Of a DNA stretch of 64,000 bases, positions 9,492 through 18,158 are shown in pieces. Both the position numbers and the translations under genes were made by a program. The notes below the pieces were generated by a model. It was not told the DNA's origin, did no database searches, and saw nothing but the letters and a program-made list of their open reading frames with translations. Origin of the DNA: a beta proteobacterium CB (lineage in GTDB: Bacteria; Pseudomonadota; Gammaproteobacteria; Burkholderiales; Burkholderiaceae); NCBI GenBank assembly GCA_000342265.1, contig CP004348.1:186001-250000 (forward strand). Reading direction: 5' to 3'. Within the stretch, counting starts at the first letter, position 1. The number at the start of each line of letters is the position of its first letter.

Positions 9492-9826
9492 GTAGTTAAT
9501 TAGAAAGCGCATAGCCGGCTAAATAGGAGATTAGACGGTTGGATAGTTTTAAAAGTCAGCAAAACCAGACTCAAATCCAAAAACCCTTATTCAAGGGTGT
9601 CTGGACTACTCTCTCTATTTTTTCCAGCAAATTTAAGAAGCCGTTGTCCTTTGGGGCCACGGCTTTTTTTCCAGGATTCATTAGCGTGCAGCACTTAGCA
9701 TCAAGCCGCGCGCCGATGAATGGCTCGCTCGTCGGCTCCAAATGGTTGCAAAACCAGGCGGAAATGAATAGGTCGGGTCTTCTTAATCGGTAGTTTGTAC
9801 TAATCCTCACGTGAAGGAGCATTACT
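9492..9826 (+). other. 335-bp gap between nrdB and the histone gene: structured, no convincing gene
   Basis: No open frame here looks like a protein. The stretch contains a nested secondary structure at 9565-9604 (outer stem CCAGAC/GTCTGG, inner stem ACCCTT/AAGGGT) followed by a T-rich tract, then a strong intrinsic terminator at 9638-9670. Downstream lies another imperfect stem (GCCGA...TCGGC, about 9712-9736) and then the AAGGAG ribosome-binding site of the histone gene. The 3' structure could be the nrdB mRNA tail or a small RNA. Confidence 0.4.
9638..9670 (+). terminator. Rho-independent terminator downstream of nrdB
   Basis: Stem AAGCCGT/ACGGCTT (9638-9644 with 9659-9665) followed by a run of T to 9670. 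It separates nrdAB transcription from the histone gene. Confidence 0.8.
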
Positions 9827-10051
9827 ATGGCAATCGCCAAGAAGAAAGTTGCTGCAAAGAAGCCTGCTGCTAAAAAAGCTGCTGCAAAGAAGCCTGCTGC
9901 TAAAAAAGTAGCTAAGAAGAAGCCTGCTGCTAAGAAAGTTGCTCGCAAAGTAGCTGCTAAGAAGCCTGCTGCTAAGAAAGTAGCTAAAAAAGCTGTTGCT
10001 AAGAAGCCTGCTGCTAAGAAAGTAGCTCGCAAAGTTGCAAAAAAAAAGTAA
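9827..10051 (+). CDS. Lysine/alanine-rich H1-like histone (zero-frame product, 74 aa)
   Basis: Small, extremely basic protein made of AKKPAAKK-type repeats, of the bacterial H1-like (HctB/BpH1) class that binds and compacts DNA. It begins MAIAKKKVAAKK with AAGGAG 7 nt before the ATG. The zero frame ends GCA AAA AAA AAG TAA at 10049-10051. The -1 frame continues after the A9 run for another 41 codons with the same kind of repeats and a non-repetitive tail, so the gene may really encode a 115-aa protein through frameshifting or slippage, or the sequence may carry a one-base deletion. It is probably monocistronic: a terminator lies on each side. Confidence 0.85.
   Translation: MAIAKKKVAAKKPAAKKAAAKKPAAKKVAKKKPAAKKVARKVAAKKPAAKKVAKKAVAKKPAAKKVARKVAKKK
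9851..9910 (+). repeat. Two tandem 30-bp repeats inside the histone gene
   Basis: Units at 9851-9880 and 9881-9910 differ only in the last two bases (GCT versus GTA). Each encodes AAKKPAAKKA or AAKKPAAKKV. Shorter AAGCCTGCTGCTAA copies continue to about 10018. Confidence 0.85.
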
Positions 10052-10077
10052 GTAAGCCTGCTGCGAAGAAAGCGGGC
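10042..10077 (+). promoter_or_regulatory. Candidate -1 ribosomal frameshift or slippage site in the histone gene
   Basis: The heptamer A AAA AAG (10042-10048) is in the correct zero-frame register (A, then codons AAA and AAG), as in E. coli dnaX, and is followed at once by a TAA stop. It sits in an A9 run (10039-10047), which could also allow RNA polymerase slippage. Seven bases beyond it is a 6-bp hairpin GCCTGC/GCGGGC (10056-10061 with 10072-10077, one G-T pair). The layout resembles known -1 stimulatory elements. No upstream Shine-Dalgarno-like stimulator is obvious. Confidence 0.5.
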
Positions 10078-10173
10078 AAAGCTGTAAAAAAGCCCGTGGC
10101 TAAAAAAGCTGCCGCTTCAACAACGTTGAATCCAGCCGCTGCTTGGCCCTTCCCAACTGGCACACGCCCATAA
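10048..10173 (+). other. Minus-one-frame continuation of the H1-like histone
   Basis: Read in the -1 frame from GTA at 10048, the sequence encodes VS followed by KPAAKKAGKAVKKPVAKK and the tail AAASTTLNPAAAWPFPTGTRP, ending at TAA 10171-10173. The Lys/Ala repeat pattern continues without a break, and from memory the LNPAAAWPFPTG-type end is the normal C-terminus of H1-like proteins in this order. This shows that the frame is ancestrally part of the gene. A -1 shift at 10042-10048 would give a 115-residue protein. Confidence 0.75.
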
Positions 10174-10200
10174 GCTCTGCTTATAGGTGGGTGAAGTTCA

Positions 10201-10228
10201 AAGGGATCTCTCACGAGATCCCTTTTTT
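10201..10228 (+). terminator. Rho-independent terminator of the histone gene
   Basis: Perfect 10-bp stem AAGGGATCTC/GAGATCCCTT (10201-10210 with 10215-10224), loop TCAC, followed by TTTT. It lies just after the -1-frame stop, so it fits the extended version of the gene as well as the short one. Confidence 0.9.
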
Positions 10229-10254
10229 ATTGCTACTTCGGAGAATGACCGGGT

Positions 10255-11214
10255 TTAGAGGGCAAATCCAAACGCGGATTTGAATTGAGCAGCTATTTCT
10301 TCTTTGCTCATTTGGTGATTTTGTGGTCCCTGATGAGTAATTTTGATTGAACCCATTAGGCTGGCCAAGCGGCCAGTAGTTTCCCAATCCATGCCATTTT
10401 CCAATCCAAATAACAATCCACCCCGGAATGCATCGCCGCAACCAGTTGGATCAACTACCTTTGCTGCCGGTACTGGTGGAATCGCAATACATTTGCCTTC
10501 AAAGTAGATATCTGCACCCTCGGCACCCTTGGTCACGATCAAAGCTTTCACTCTTTCAGCCACTTTTGACAAACTCAAACCGGTTCTTTGAGAAAGCATT
10601 TCGCCCTCATAGTCATTGACAGCAAGGTAGCTTGCAATATCTACGAGCTCTAGCAGTTCTGGACCATTGAACATCGGCAAACCCTGGCCCGGATCAAATA
10701 CAAATGGAATGCCCGCTTCAGCTAGCTGATGGCAGTGCTCCCACATTCCTTGGCGACCATCTGGGGCAACAATGCCGAACTTTGCTGCGCCTTTTGCGTT
10801 CTTGCTGCGCTCCGCAACGACTGCAGAAACTTGGTTTAAATGGGATTCGCCCATGGCGCCAGGGTGAAAGGCAGTAATTTGATTATTGGCTTGATCGGTT
10901 GTGATCATGGCTTGAGCGGTAAACGCCTGATCTATCTGACGAATATGCGTTGCGTCTATCTGGAGTTGTTGCAGGCGATTGAGGTAAGGGCTTGCGTCAC
11001 CACCTACCGTTGCCATGATGATGGGATCGCCACCAAGCAAGTTCAGGTTGTAAGCGATATTACCTGCACAACCACCAAATTCACGGCGCATTGTAGGAAC
11101 CAAGAACGCGACATTCAGGATATGAATTTGCTCTGGCAGGATTTGATCGGCAAACTTGCCTTCAAAGTTCATGATGGTGTCGTAAGCGATAGAACCGCAG
11201 ATCAGGCTGGCCAT
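10255..11214 (-). CDS. PfkB-family sugar/nucleoside kinase (adenosine kinase-like)
   Basis: Ribokinase-fold kinase of 319 aa. Seen: an N-terminal glycine pair (FGGCAGNIAYNLNLLGG, about residues 46-62) that binds substrate, LIVTKGAEGADI, and the PfkB signature DPTGCGDAFRGG with the catalytic Asp and anion hole near residues 250-261. Substrate cannot be settled from sequence; adenosine or another nucleoside or sugar is possible. Start MASLICGSIAYDT is an ATG at 11214. It lies downstream of prmA on the same strand with a 52-bp gap, so it could be the last gene of the acc-prmA transcription unit. Confidence 0.88.
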   Translation of the reverse strand: MASLICGSIAYDTIMNFEGKFADQILPEQIHILNVAFLVPTMRREFGGCAGNIAYNLNLLGGDPIIMATVGGDASPYLNRLQQLQIDATHIRQIDQAFTAQAMITTDQANNQITAFHPGAMGESHLNQVSAVVAERSKNAKGAAKFGIVAPDGRQGMWEHCHQLAEAGIPFVFDPGQGLPMFNGPELLELVDIASYLAVNDYEGEMLSQRTGLSLSKVAERVKALIVTKGAEGADIYFEGKCIAIPPVPAAKVVDPTGCGDAFRGGLLFGLENGMDWETTGRLASLMGSIKITHQGPQNHQMSKEEIAAQFKSAFGFAL

Positions 11215-11266
11215 AAATAATTACTTTCTAATAAAAATCAATTGAATGTGAAATAGGGTTTGCAAT

Positions 11267-12814
11267 CTATTTTTCAGGGTAAAAAATTCTGACGCGATAG
11301 CCAGCAGTATTTTGTGGGAGAGAGATCGGCAATTCGGCAGAAAAAATTTCACCAGATGGTGCGCCTTGGCGTAAAAATTCAGGATGCGATTCTTGCCAAG
11401 CGCTTGGTAACCACTCTTGCGGAGTTAATCGAATTGTTTTGATCGCAGATTCTTCCGCATCCGTGAGAGAAATTTCTAAATTGGGGAATAAAACTGGTAG
11501 CGCAAGGCGATTTTGTATTTCAACTTGCAGTACGGATTGATTTAAAACGTTTTTAAGGCTCTCTCGCGCGTTTTCAGGTGAGAGAGTGACCGAAGTTATT
11601 TTCCAAGCAGAAAAATCGCTTACAGAGCGATCTACACACCCTAGCGCGCGACACAATTGTCCATCGAATTTCTGTAAAAGAGAAAAAGTGCTTGTAGCAA
11701 TCGCAGAAGAGCTGCCATCAACCCGCGTTGCTAAGGTTGGCAGTAGAGAGTTTCTAGAAAGATGCTCGCCAACAATCAGGAGCAAGATGAGAAAAAGGCT
11801 AAGGAGAATTAATTTAAGACTTTTTTTTTGAGCCGGCACTGAGGTGTCTGTATTTTTACCGGTCAAATTTGCCTTATCACCCTCTATCGGAAGTGTGCCG
11901 TGCAGACAGACCCAGCCTTCGCTTTCTTTCCAAACTGAAAGGCTTAACCATTGACTGTATGTAGCAATCACCTCATCTGCTTGGCGCGCAAGCACTCCTG
12001 ACAGCACAATTTTTCCGCCTGGACGCATCTTGTTCACCAGGGCGGGTGCAAGTACTTGCAGTGGATTGGCCAAGATATTGGCCATTACGATGTCGTATTT
12101 GGTTTCTGCTGCGAGTTCTGGTGCATTTTCATTGGGCAAAACAAAACGAATGGTCGTGTTGTTAATTTCTGCATTACTGCGTGCTGCAACCATCGCTTGT
12201 GGATCGATATCAGTGCCAACCACCGGTTGACAACCGAGTTTTGCGGCAGCAATCGCCAGAATTCCAGATCCACAGCCGTAATCAAGCAAACTTTGATTCG
12301 CAAGCCGTGTATTTTGTTCAAGCCAAAGCAGGCAAAGGTGCGTAGTCGGGTGGCTGCCAGTGCCGAATGCCAAGCCTGGATCAACTGCCAAGCAAATTGC
12401 ATTAGGGTCAGTAGGCGCTTCATGCCAGGAAGGCACTACCCAAATACGCTCACCAATCTGAATCGGAGCAAATTGACTCTGGGTTAAACGAACCCAATCT
12501 TGTTCTTCAACAATCTTTTCTTGTGGAGCTGGGAGATTGAATCCCGCTTCTTTGAGGGATGCGAGTAGTTCGGGAATGAAGTCCACTGCATCCGAATCAT
12601 CCAGTTCTGGATTAAATAGGGCGGTTACAGAAGAGCGATCCCAAGCTTGAACTTCTGGCGAAAGTCCTGGCTCACCATAGAGTGGGTTTTCATCGTAACC
12701 ACCAGCAGCGTCATCTTCAACGGTGACGGAGAGTGCGCCCACTTCCAGCAGGGCATCACCCAAAGGCTCTGCGATCTCTGCTGGGACCGTGAAAACGAGT
12801 TCACGATAGGACAT
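11267..12814 (-). CDS. prmA: PrmA ribosomal protein L11 methyltransferase fused to a membrane-anchored DUF3426 domain
   Basis: A 515-aa fusion. Residues 1 to about 309 are PrmA, which trimethylates ribosomal protein L11: the SAM-binding motif LLDYGCGSGILAIA (176-189) and the substrate-site motif NILANPL (246-252) are present. After a polar linker (310-331) comes one strongly hydrophobic helix (about 334-349), then a DUF3426 domain (350-515). In many Burkholderiales a zinc-ribbon/DUF3426 protein is encoded just downstream of prmA as a separate gene. Here the stop codon and the zinc ribbon are missing, leaving one continuous frame. Topology would place the methyltransferase inside and DUF3426 in the periplasm. 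Confidence 0.92.
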   Translation of the reverse strand: MSYRELVFTVPAEIAEPLGDALLEVGALSVTVEDDAAGGYDENPLYGEPGLSPEVQAWDRSSVTALFNPELDDSDAVDFIPELLASLKEAGFNLPAPQEKIVEEQDWVRLTQSQFAPIQIGERIWVVPSWHEAPTDPNAICLAVDPGLAFGTGSHPTTHLCLLWLEQNTRLANQSLLDYGCGSGILAIAAAKLGCQPVVGTDIDPQAMVAARSNAEINNTTIRFVLPNENAPELAAETKYDIVMANILANPLQVLAPALVNKMRPGGKIVLSGVLARQADEVIATYSQWLSLSVWKESEGWVCLHGTLPIEGDKANLTGKNTDTSVPAQKKSLKLILLSLFLILLLIVGEHLSRNSLLPTLATRVDGSSSAIATSTFSLLQKFDGQLCRALGCVDRSVSDFSAWKITSVTLSPENARESLKNVLNQSVLQVEIQNRLALPVLFPNLEISLTDAEESAIKTIRLTPQEWLPSAWQESHPEFLRQGAPSGEIFSAELPISLPQNTAGYRVRIFYPEK

Positions 12815-12841
12815 GCTGACTCCAAACGGGCATCAATTGAC

Positions 12842-14212
12842 CTAAGACTTCGGGTTGCCGCGACTAGCAGCTTGCTCTTCGAGGCGATGCTCCAGATAGT
12901 GAATGCTAGTTCCGCCCTCCATGAAGTTCGGATCTAGCATCAGTTCACGATGTAGTGGCACATTAGTTGTGATGCCGTCGATTACCATCTCAGAAAGCGC
13001 AATTTGCATACGACGAATCGCTTGTTCGCGAGTATTGCCATAAGAAATCAGCTTACCAATCATCGAATCGTAATTGGATGGCACAACATAACCACTGTAG
13101 GCATGCGAGTCAACACGAATACCAGGACCGCCTGGCATGTGGAATGAACCAATCTTCCCAGGGCTTGGAGTGAACTTAAATGGATCTTCAGCATTCAGAC
13201 GGCATTCGATGGCATGGCCACGGAAAACAATGTCTTTCTGGCGATAGCTGAGTTTTAAGCCAGCGGCGATACGAATTTGCTCCTGAACAATATCCACGCC
13301 AGTAATCATTTCGGTAACTGGGTGCTCTACTTGAACACGGGTATTCATCTCAATGAAGAAGAATTCGCCATCTTCGTACAAGAATTCGAAAGTGCCAGCG
13401 CCACGATAACCAATTTTTCTACAGGCTTCAGCACAACGCTCACCAATTTTCGCAATCAAGCGACGATCAATGCCTGGTGCAGGAGCTTCTTCAATTACTT
13501 TTTGGTGACGGCGTTGCATGGAGCAATCGCGTTCACCCAACCAAATGGCATTACCGTGGGTATCAGCCAAAATCTGGATCTCTACGTGGCGAGGTTTCTC
13601 TAAAAACTTCTCCATATAGACTTCTGGGTTACCAAAAGCGCGACCAGCTTCTTCCTTCGTCATGTTGACCGCATTCAGAAGAGCAGCTTCGGTATGGACT
13701 ACGCGCATACCGCGACCACCACCACCACCGGCAGCTTTGATGATGACCGGATAACCCACCTTTTTTGCCGTAGTAATAATTTCTTTTGGATTGTCAGGTA
13801 ATGCGCCTTCAGATCCAGGAACGCAAGGTACACCCGCTTTAATCATGGCGCGCTTGGCTGAAACTTTATCGCCCATCAGGCGAATTGAAGCTGCAGTGGG
13901 TCCAATGAATGCAAAGCCTGATTTCTCAACGCGTTCAGCAAAGTCGGCATTCTCGGAGAGAAAGCCATAGCCAGGGTGAATCGCTTCAGCATCAGTCACT
14001 TCCGCTGCTGAAATGATGGCAGGCATATTCAGGTAACTCAGTGGCGATGGGGCGGGCCCAATGCAGACTGCTTCATCTGCAAGCTTCACATATTTAGCCT
14101 CTTTGTCTGCGGTCGAGTAGACCACCACAGTTTTAATTCCCAACTCGCGACATGCGCGTTGGATGCGGAGAGCAATTTCTCCGCGATTGGCAATCAGAAT
14201 CTTATCGAACAT
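12842..14212 (-). CDS. accC: Biotin carboxylase subunit of acetyl-CoA carboxylase
   Basis: Carboxylates the biotin carried by AccB, using ATP and bicarbonate, in the first committed step of fatty acid synthesis. 456 aa, normal length. Seen: the N-terminal [17 protein letters not shown], the glycine-rich ATP-grasp loop [14 protein letters not shown] (about 159-172), [18 protein letters not shown], and the [16 protein letters not shown] catalytic segment with the active-site Arg/Gln. It lies 52 bp downstream of accB and 27 bp upstream of prmA, all on the minus strand. Confidence 0.98.
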   Translation of the reverse strand: MFDKILIANRGEIALRIQRACRELGIKTVVVYSTADKEAKYVKLADEAVCIGPAPSPLSYLNMPAIISAAEVTDAEAIHPGYGFLSENADFAERVEKSGFAFIGPTAASIRLMGDKVSAKRAMIKAGVPCVPGSEGALPDNPKEIITTAKKVGYPVIIKAAGGGGGRGMRVVHTEAALLNAVNMTKEEAGRAFGNPEVYMEKFLEKPRHVEIQILADTHGNAIWLGERDCSMQRRHQKVIEEAPAPGIDRRLIAKIGERCAEACRKIGYRGAGTFEFLYEDGEFFFIEMNTRVQVEHPVTEMITGVDIVQEQIRIAAGLKLSYRQKDIVFRGHAIECRLNAEDPFKFTPSPGKIGSFHMPGGPGIRVDSHAYSGYVVPSNYDSMIGKLISYGNTREQAIRRMQIALSEMVIDGITTNVPLHRELMLDPNFMEGGTSIHYLEHRLEEQAASRGNPKS

Positions 14213-14264
14213 GTCGGCTCTGAGTTAAGTAACGGTGGATTGGAATAGATCTAAGGAGGATCTA

Positions 14265-14726
14265 TTAAGCGATGATGAACAGCGGCTGATCAAACTCAAC
14301 GCCTTGGCCGTTTTCACACAGAATTTGCTTAATGACGCCAGCTTGCTCAGATTCGATCTCATTCAGGAGCTTCATCGCTTCAATAATGCACAGTGTTTGA
14401 CCCACTTTCACTGTATCGCCTACTTTGACGAAATCTGGAGATTCAGGGTTTGGTGCGCGATAGAAAGTACCCACCATTGGCGAGCGAGCTACAAAACCAG
14501 TTTCAGCAGGAGCCTCTTCAGCTGCTGGTGCAGCTACTGGCGCAGCTGCTGGAGCAGCTTGCATTGCCTGAACAGGCGCTGGATTAGCGTAAACCACTTG
14601 ACCGGCAGGAGCTGGAGATCCAGCATTCACAATGCGAACGCGATCTTCACCTTCATTCACTTCTAACTCAGAAATTCCTGATTCAGAAACAAGGTCGATT
14701 AGGGTTTTTAGTTTTCTCAAGTCCAT
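14265..14726 (-). CDS. accB: Biotin carboxyl carrier protein of acetyl-CoA carboxylase
   Basis: Carries the biotin that shuttles CO2 between AccC and AccDA. 153 aa: an N-terminal helix ([18 protein letters not shown]), an Ala/Pro-rich hinge at about 50-78, and the biotinyl domain containing the EAMKLLNEI motif near residue 116-124, whose Lys is biotinylated. The gene is in the aroQ-accB-accC order (36 bp after aroQ), as in many gammaproteobacteria and betaproteobacteria. Confidence 0.97.
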   Translation of the reverse strand: MDLRKLKTLIDLVSESGISELEVNEGEDRVRIVNAGSPAPAGQVVYANPAPVQAMQAAPAAAPVAAPAAEEAPAETGFVARSPMVGTFYRAPNPESPDFVKVGDTVKVGQTLCIIEAMKLLNEIESEQAGVIKQILCENGQGVEFDQPLFIIA

Positions 14727-14762
14727 GGAAAGGCTTCCTCTCTTGTAATTCTTAATTAATCT

Positions 14763-15212
14763 TTATTTTTGCAAACGTGCAATTGCAGCTTGCAAGGCCA
14801 ATTCGTAGCCGATGGCACCCAAACCGCAAATAACGCCAGTAGCGATATCAGACAGATAGGAGTGCTTGCGGAACTCTTCACGTTGGTGAATGTTTGACAG
14901 GTGTATTTCAGTAAACGGTATGGCAACCCCAGCCAATGCATCGCGCAGAGCAACGCTGGTATGGGTGAAGGCGCCCGGATTGATGATGATGAAATCCACC
15001 CCATCTTGTTTAGCTTTTTGCACTCGGTCAATTAGCTCGCCTTCATGATTGCTTTGGAAGGTAGATAAATCGACTGAGTGAGACTTGGCGATTGCGCCAA
15101 GCTTTGTATGAATATCTTCTAGGGTGGTTTTGCCGTAAACCTCTGGCTCACGGGTGCCTAGCAGATTGAGGTTGGGGCCTTGAATAACGAGAATTGAAGT
15201 ATTTTTCGACAT
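14763..15212 (-). CDS. aroQ: 3-dehydroquinate dehydratase, type II
   Basis: Third step of the shikimate pathway, converting 3-dehydroquinate to 3-dehydroshikimate as a dodecameric cytoplasmic enzyme. 149 aa. Visible: [21 protein letters not shown] with the catalytic Tyr, the [11 protein letters not shown] motif, and [17 protein letters not shown] with the active-site Asn/His region. It is the first gene of the aroQ-accB-accC cluster. Confidence 0.97.
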   Translation of the reverse strand: MSKNTSILVIQGPNLNLLGTREPEVYGKTTLEDIHTKLGAIAKSHSVDLSTFQSNHEGELIDRVQKAKQDGVDFIIINPGAFTHTSVALRDALAGVAIPFTEIHLSNIHQREEFRKHSYLSDIATGVICGLGAIGYELALQAAIARLQK

Positions 15213-15313
15213 AAATCGATATTTTTAGAGGCAGTTAGGTTTAATTGCGTTAATAAAGCGTTTCTCTAAAACTGCTTACTTCATGAAGAATCCTCTTCAC
15301 TAAGCACGGGGAA

Positions 15314-15340
15314 AGTATACCCCTAGAATCTTTTGGCAAG
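15314..15340 (-). promoter_or_regulatory. Weak candidate promoter for aroQ-accBC
   Basis: On the minus strand a TATACT hexamer (15314-15319) lies about 100 nt upstream of the aroQ start. A TTGCCA upstream of it is spaced only 14 nt, so the -35 element is uncertain. The rest of the 249-bp gap contains an inverted repeat AAGAACTAT/ATAGTTCTT (15407-15415 with 15445-15453) just downstream of the thioredoxin gene. Confidence 0.3.
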
Positions 15341-15461
15341 GTTAAAAATCAAGGATAATTTGGCGATTTTTTATGATTTTAAGAGCAGATATTGCAAAAT
15401 TTAGGTAAGAACTATCTCACTTTTGCCTACATTATGACTGGTTAATAGTTCTTAAAATTCC

Positions 15462-15989
15462 TTATAAAGCTGATTTAATGGCTTTTCTGAGCTCTTCTTC
15501 GCTTATTTTTCCTAATTTACTGCTAGTAGACTTACCTTGAGCATTAATGATGATGGTGTAGGGTAGAGCGCCCTGCGAGTTGCCCATTTGCTTGGAAAGA
15601 TTGCTGCCTTCAAGGCCGCCAATCACAATAGGGTAGGAGACTGGGGTTTTTTCAAGGAATTCACGAATATTAGAGGGTGAATCGATACCGATGCCGACAA
15701 ATAGCACATTTTGACTCTTGAACTCTGCTTGTAGCTTATCCAAAGTTGGCATTTCTTCGACGCAAGGAGGACACCAAGATGCCCAAAAGTTCACAACTAA
15801 GACTTTTCCACGCCATTGTGCTGTGTCAACTGGTTTGCCATCAGGTGTTTGCCATGGATTCGCAAAAAAGGCTTTGATAGCGGGATCACTTGCCAAGCCT
15901 GTTTTGTAAATCCATTGCGAAGTCAGCACTCCGGCAACAAGTGCTGCGAGACTAATTCCGATGATGCCAATCCACTGTCTGCGGTTCAT
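15462..15989 (-). CDS. TlpA-like thiol:disulfide oxidoreductase
   Basis: Membrane-anchored thioredoxin-fold protein of 175 aa. An N-terminal hydrophobic helix (about 7-24, WIGIIGISLAALVAGVL) anchors it, with the redox domain in the periplasm. The active-site motif is WASWCPPCVEEMP, of the reducing TlpA/ResA type used in cytochrome c maturation or to reduce other periplasmic thiols. ATG at 15989 is preferred over the GTG at 15995 because AAGGAG lies 5 nt before the ATG. It is divergent from mpl, with 26 bp between the start codons. Confidence 0.9.
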   Translation of the reverse strand: MNRRQWIGIIGISLAALVAGVLTSQWIYKTGLASDPAIKAFFANPWQTPDGKPVDTAQWRGKVLVVNFWASWCPPCVEEMPTLDKLQAEFKSQNVLFVGIGIDSPSNIREFLEKTPVSYPIVIGGLEGSNLSKQMGNSQGALPYTIIINAQGKSTSSKLGKISEEELRKAIKSAL

Positions 15990-16015
15990 TGCCACTCCTT
16001 AGCTAAAATTCCCCA

Positions 16016-17422
16016 ATGCATATTCATATCTTGGGCATTTGCGGTACTTTCATGGGCGGCATTGCCGCAATCGCTCGGCAGGCCGGACATCGTGTTACTG
16101 GCTGTGACGCCAACGTGTATCCACCAATGAGTACTCAGCTTGAGGCGCAGGGTATTGAGCTCATCGAGGGATTCTCGCCCGACCAATTATTACAGTTTGA
16201 GACGATGCCGGATTTATTTGTAATCGGTAACGTTGTTTCTCGTGGCAATCCGCTGATGGAGGCCATTCTCAATCAAGGGCTTCCCTACACTTCTGGGCCT
16301 CAGTGGCTGGGTGAGCAGGTGCTATTTGGTAGGCACGTATTGGCAGTTGCTGGTACACACGGCAAAACAACGACTTCTGCCATGTTGGCCTGGATTTTAG
16401 AATTCAACGATTACAAGCCCGGCTATTTAATTGGCGGAGTGCCATTGAATTTCACGGTATCGGCCCGCTTGGGCGAAAGTAAATACTTTGTGATTGAAGC
16501 TGATGAATACGACACGGCGTTTTTTGATAAGCGCAGTAAGTTTGTCCACTATCGTCCGCGCACTGCTTTATTAAATAATCTGGAGTTCGACCACGCCGAT
16601 ATTTTTGCTGATCTTGCTGCAATCGAAACGCAGTTTCATCATTTGGTCCGAACGGTACCGGGCAATGGTCTCGTTGTAGTCAATGGTGAAGAGCCTGCTC
16701 TAGAGAGGGTAATTGCTCGAGGTGCTTGGGCACCTGTTGAAAAGTTTGGCCAAGATAAAAATAATGCCTGGTCTTTAATTTCTCAAGCGGCGGATGGCTT
16801 TATTGTTTTGCATGATGGCAAAGAAGTTGCAACAGTCGCTTGGGCCCCAGACTCAGGTGTCATGGGTCGACATAATCAGCTCAATGCATTAGCGGCGATT
16901 GCCTCAGCTAATCACATTGGTATTTCGCCGACCGATGCAGCGCGTGCACTTGCTGAGTTCAAGAATGTGAAACGTCGTTTAGAAACAATTGGCGTCGCAA
17001 ATGGGGTGACGGTCTACGATGATTTTGCGCATCACCCTACAGCAATTATTACGACGGTAGATGGTTTACGTCGCCGTGTAGGACAATCTCGCATTTTGGC
17101 AGTCTTGGAGCCCCGTTCTAATACGATGAAACTCGGCGTCATGAAAGCGCAACTACCGAATAGCTTGGAGGCAGCCGATCAAATTTTTGCTTATGGTGCC
17201 AGCACTGGTAAAGATTCTTTGGGCTGGGATTTAAACGAGGTATTAGCCCCATTAAATGCCAAAGAACAAGATCGTGCCTTAGCGTTTGATGATTTAAGTG
17301 CTTTGGTAACTGCGGTGTCGAAAGAGGCTAAGCCTGGTGATCACATTCTGGTGATGAGTAATGGTGGTTTTGGTGGCGTGCATCAAAAAATATTGACTGC
17401 AATACAAGAGAAAGCAAAGTAA
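16016..17422 (+). CDS. mpl: UDP-N-acetylmuramate:L-alanyl-gamma-D-glutamyl-meso-diaminopimelate ligase
   Basis: Peptidoglycan-recycling ligase that attaches recovered tripeptide to UDP-MurNAc. 468 aa, Mur-ligase fold. Seen: the N-terminal Rossmann motif [14 protein letters not shown], the ATP-binding P-loop [13 protein letters not shown] (about 115-127), [16 protein letters not shown] typical of Mpl, and DFAHHPTAI in the central/C-terminal domain. Works downstream of AmpD, whose fusion gene is also in this window. Stop overlaps the next start (TAATG). Confidence 0.97.
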   Translation: MHIHILGICGTFMGGIAAIARQAGHRVTGCDANVYPPMSTQLEAQGIELIEGFSPDQLLQFETMPDLFVIGNVVSRGNPLMEAILNQGLPYTSGPQWLGEQVLFGRHVLAVAGTHGKTTTSAMLAWILEFNDYKPGYLIGGVPLNFTVSARLGESKYFVIEADEYDTAFFDKRSKFVHYRPRTALLNNLEFDHADIFADLAAIETQFHHLVRTVPGNGLVVVNGEEPALERVIARGAWAPVEKFGQDKNNAWSLISQAADGFIVLHDGKEVATVAWAPDSGVMGRHNQLNALAAIASANHIGISPTDAARALAEFKNVKRRLETIGVANGVTVYDDFAHHPTAIITTVDGLRRRVGQSRILAVLEPRSNTMKLGVMKAQLPNSLEAADQIFAYGASTGKDSLGWDLNEVLAPLNAKEQDRALAFDDLSALVTAVSKEAKPGDHILVMSNGGFGGVHQKILTAIQEKAK

Positions 17423-18156
17423 TGAGTATGAGACTGAAAGATAAAGTAGCCATCATTACTGGGGCAGCAAAAGGTATTGGCTTTGCAACGGCAAAGCGCT
17501 TTGCGCAAGAGGGCGCGAAGGTCATGATTGCGGATGTGAATCCCGAGGCGGTTAAGGCTGCGGTTGATCTCATTCCAGGTTCAGAAGCCTATGTGATGAA
17601 TGTGACTGATCGTGCGAGCGTTGAAGCGGCTGTTGATCAAATCATGCAGCGTCACGGGCGTATTGATATCTTGATTAACAATGCTGGCATCACCCAAGAT
17701 GCACGCTTAGTCAAAATGACCGAAGCGCAATTTGATGCGGTGATTGATGTCAATTTGAAGGGTGTTTTTAACTGCACGCAGTTGGTAGTGCCGCACATGT
17801 TAGAGGCCGGTAAAGGTGCTGTTGTCAACGCTTCGAGCGTTGTTGGAATTTACGGAAATTTTGGCCAGACAAATTATTCCGCCACGAAATTTGGTGTGAT
17901 TGGTTTCACTAAAACCTGGGCGCGAGAATTGGGTGCAAAAGGCATTCGGGTAAATGCCGTTTGCCCAGGCTTTATTGCTACTGAGATGGTTAAAGCCATG
18001 CCAGAAAACATTCTGAAAGATATTGAAAGGCGCAGCTGGTTAGGTCGCTTGGGTACTCCTGAAGAAATGGCGAACGTCTATTTATTCTTGGCAAGCGACG
18101 AAGCAGGCTATGTGAATGGCGTTGCACTTGAGGCCAGCGGCGGGATCTCACTCTAA
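17422..18156 (+). CDS. Short-chain dehydrogenase/reductase, FabG-like (3-oxoacyl-ACP reductase family)
   Basis: NAD(P)H-dependent reductase of 244 aa with the classical SDR pattern: [15 protein letters not shown] (cofactor loop, about 12-26), NNAG (about 90), catalytic Ser in [10 protein letters not shown] and Y-x3-K in NYSATKFG. The sequence resembles FabG, which reduces 3-ketoacyl-ACP or 3-ketoacyl-CoA. The gene is outside a fab cluster, so it may be a paralogue with another substrate. Translationally coupled to mpl through a one-base overlap (TAATG), and followed 2 bp later by the RNase gene. Confidence 0.88.
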   Translation: MSMRLKDKVAIITGAAKGIGFATAKRFAQEGAKVMIADVNPEAVKAAVDLIPGSEAYVMNVTDRASVEAAVDQIMQRHGRIDILINNAGITQDARLVKMTEAQFDAVIDVNLKGVFNCTQLVVPHMLEAGKGAVVNASSVVGIYGNFGQTNYSATKFGVIGFTKTWARELGAKGIRVNAVCPGFIATEMVKAMPENILKDIERRSWLGRLGTPEEMANVYLFLASDEAGYVNGVALEASGGISL

Positions 18157-18158
18157 GC

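Noticed and set aside
9539..9793. 84-codon open frame between nrdB and the histone gene
   Set aside because: It crosses a hairpin terminator, has no ribosome-binding site and no protein-like composition; it is explained by the structured gap.
9571..10032. 153-codon minus-strand frame rich in Ala, Phe and Leu
   Set aside because: It is the antisense of the Lys/Ala repeats of the histone gene and has repeat-driven composition only.
12056..12487. 143-codon plus-strand frame inside prmA
   Set aside because: It is antisense to the clear PrmA coding sequence and shows no recognisable domain.
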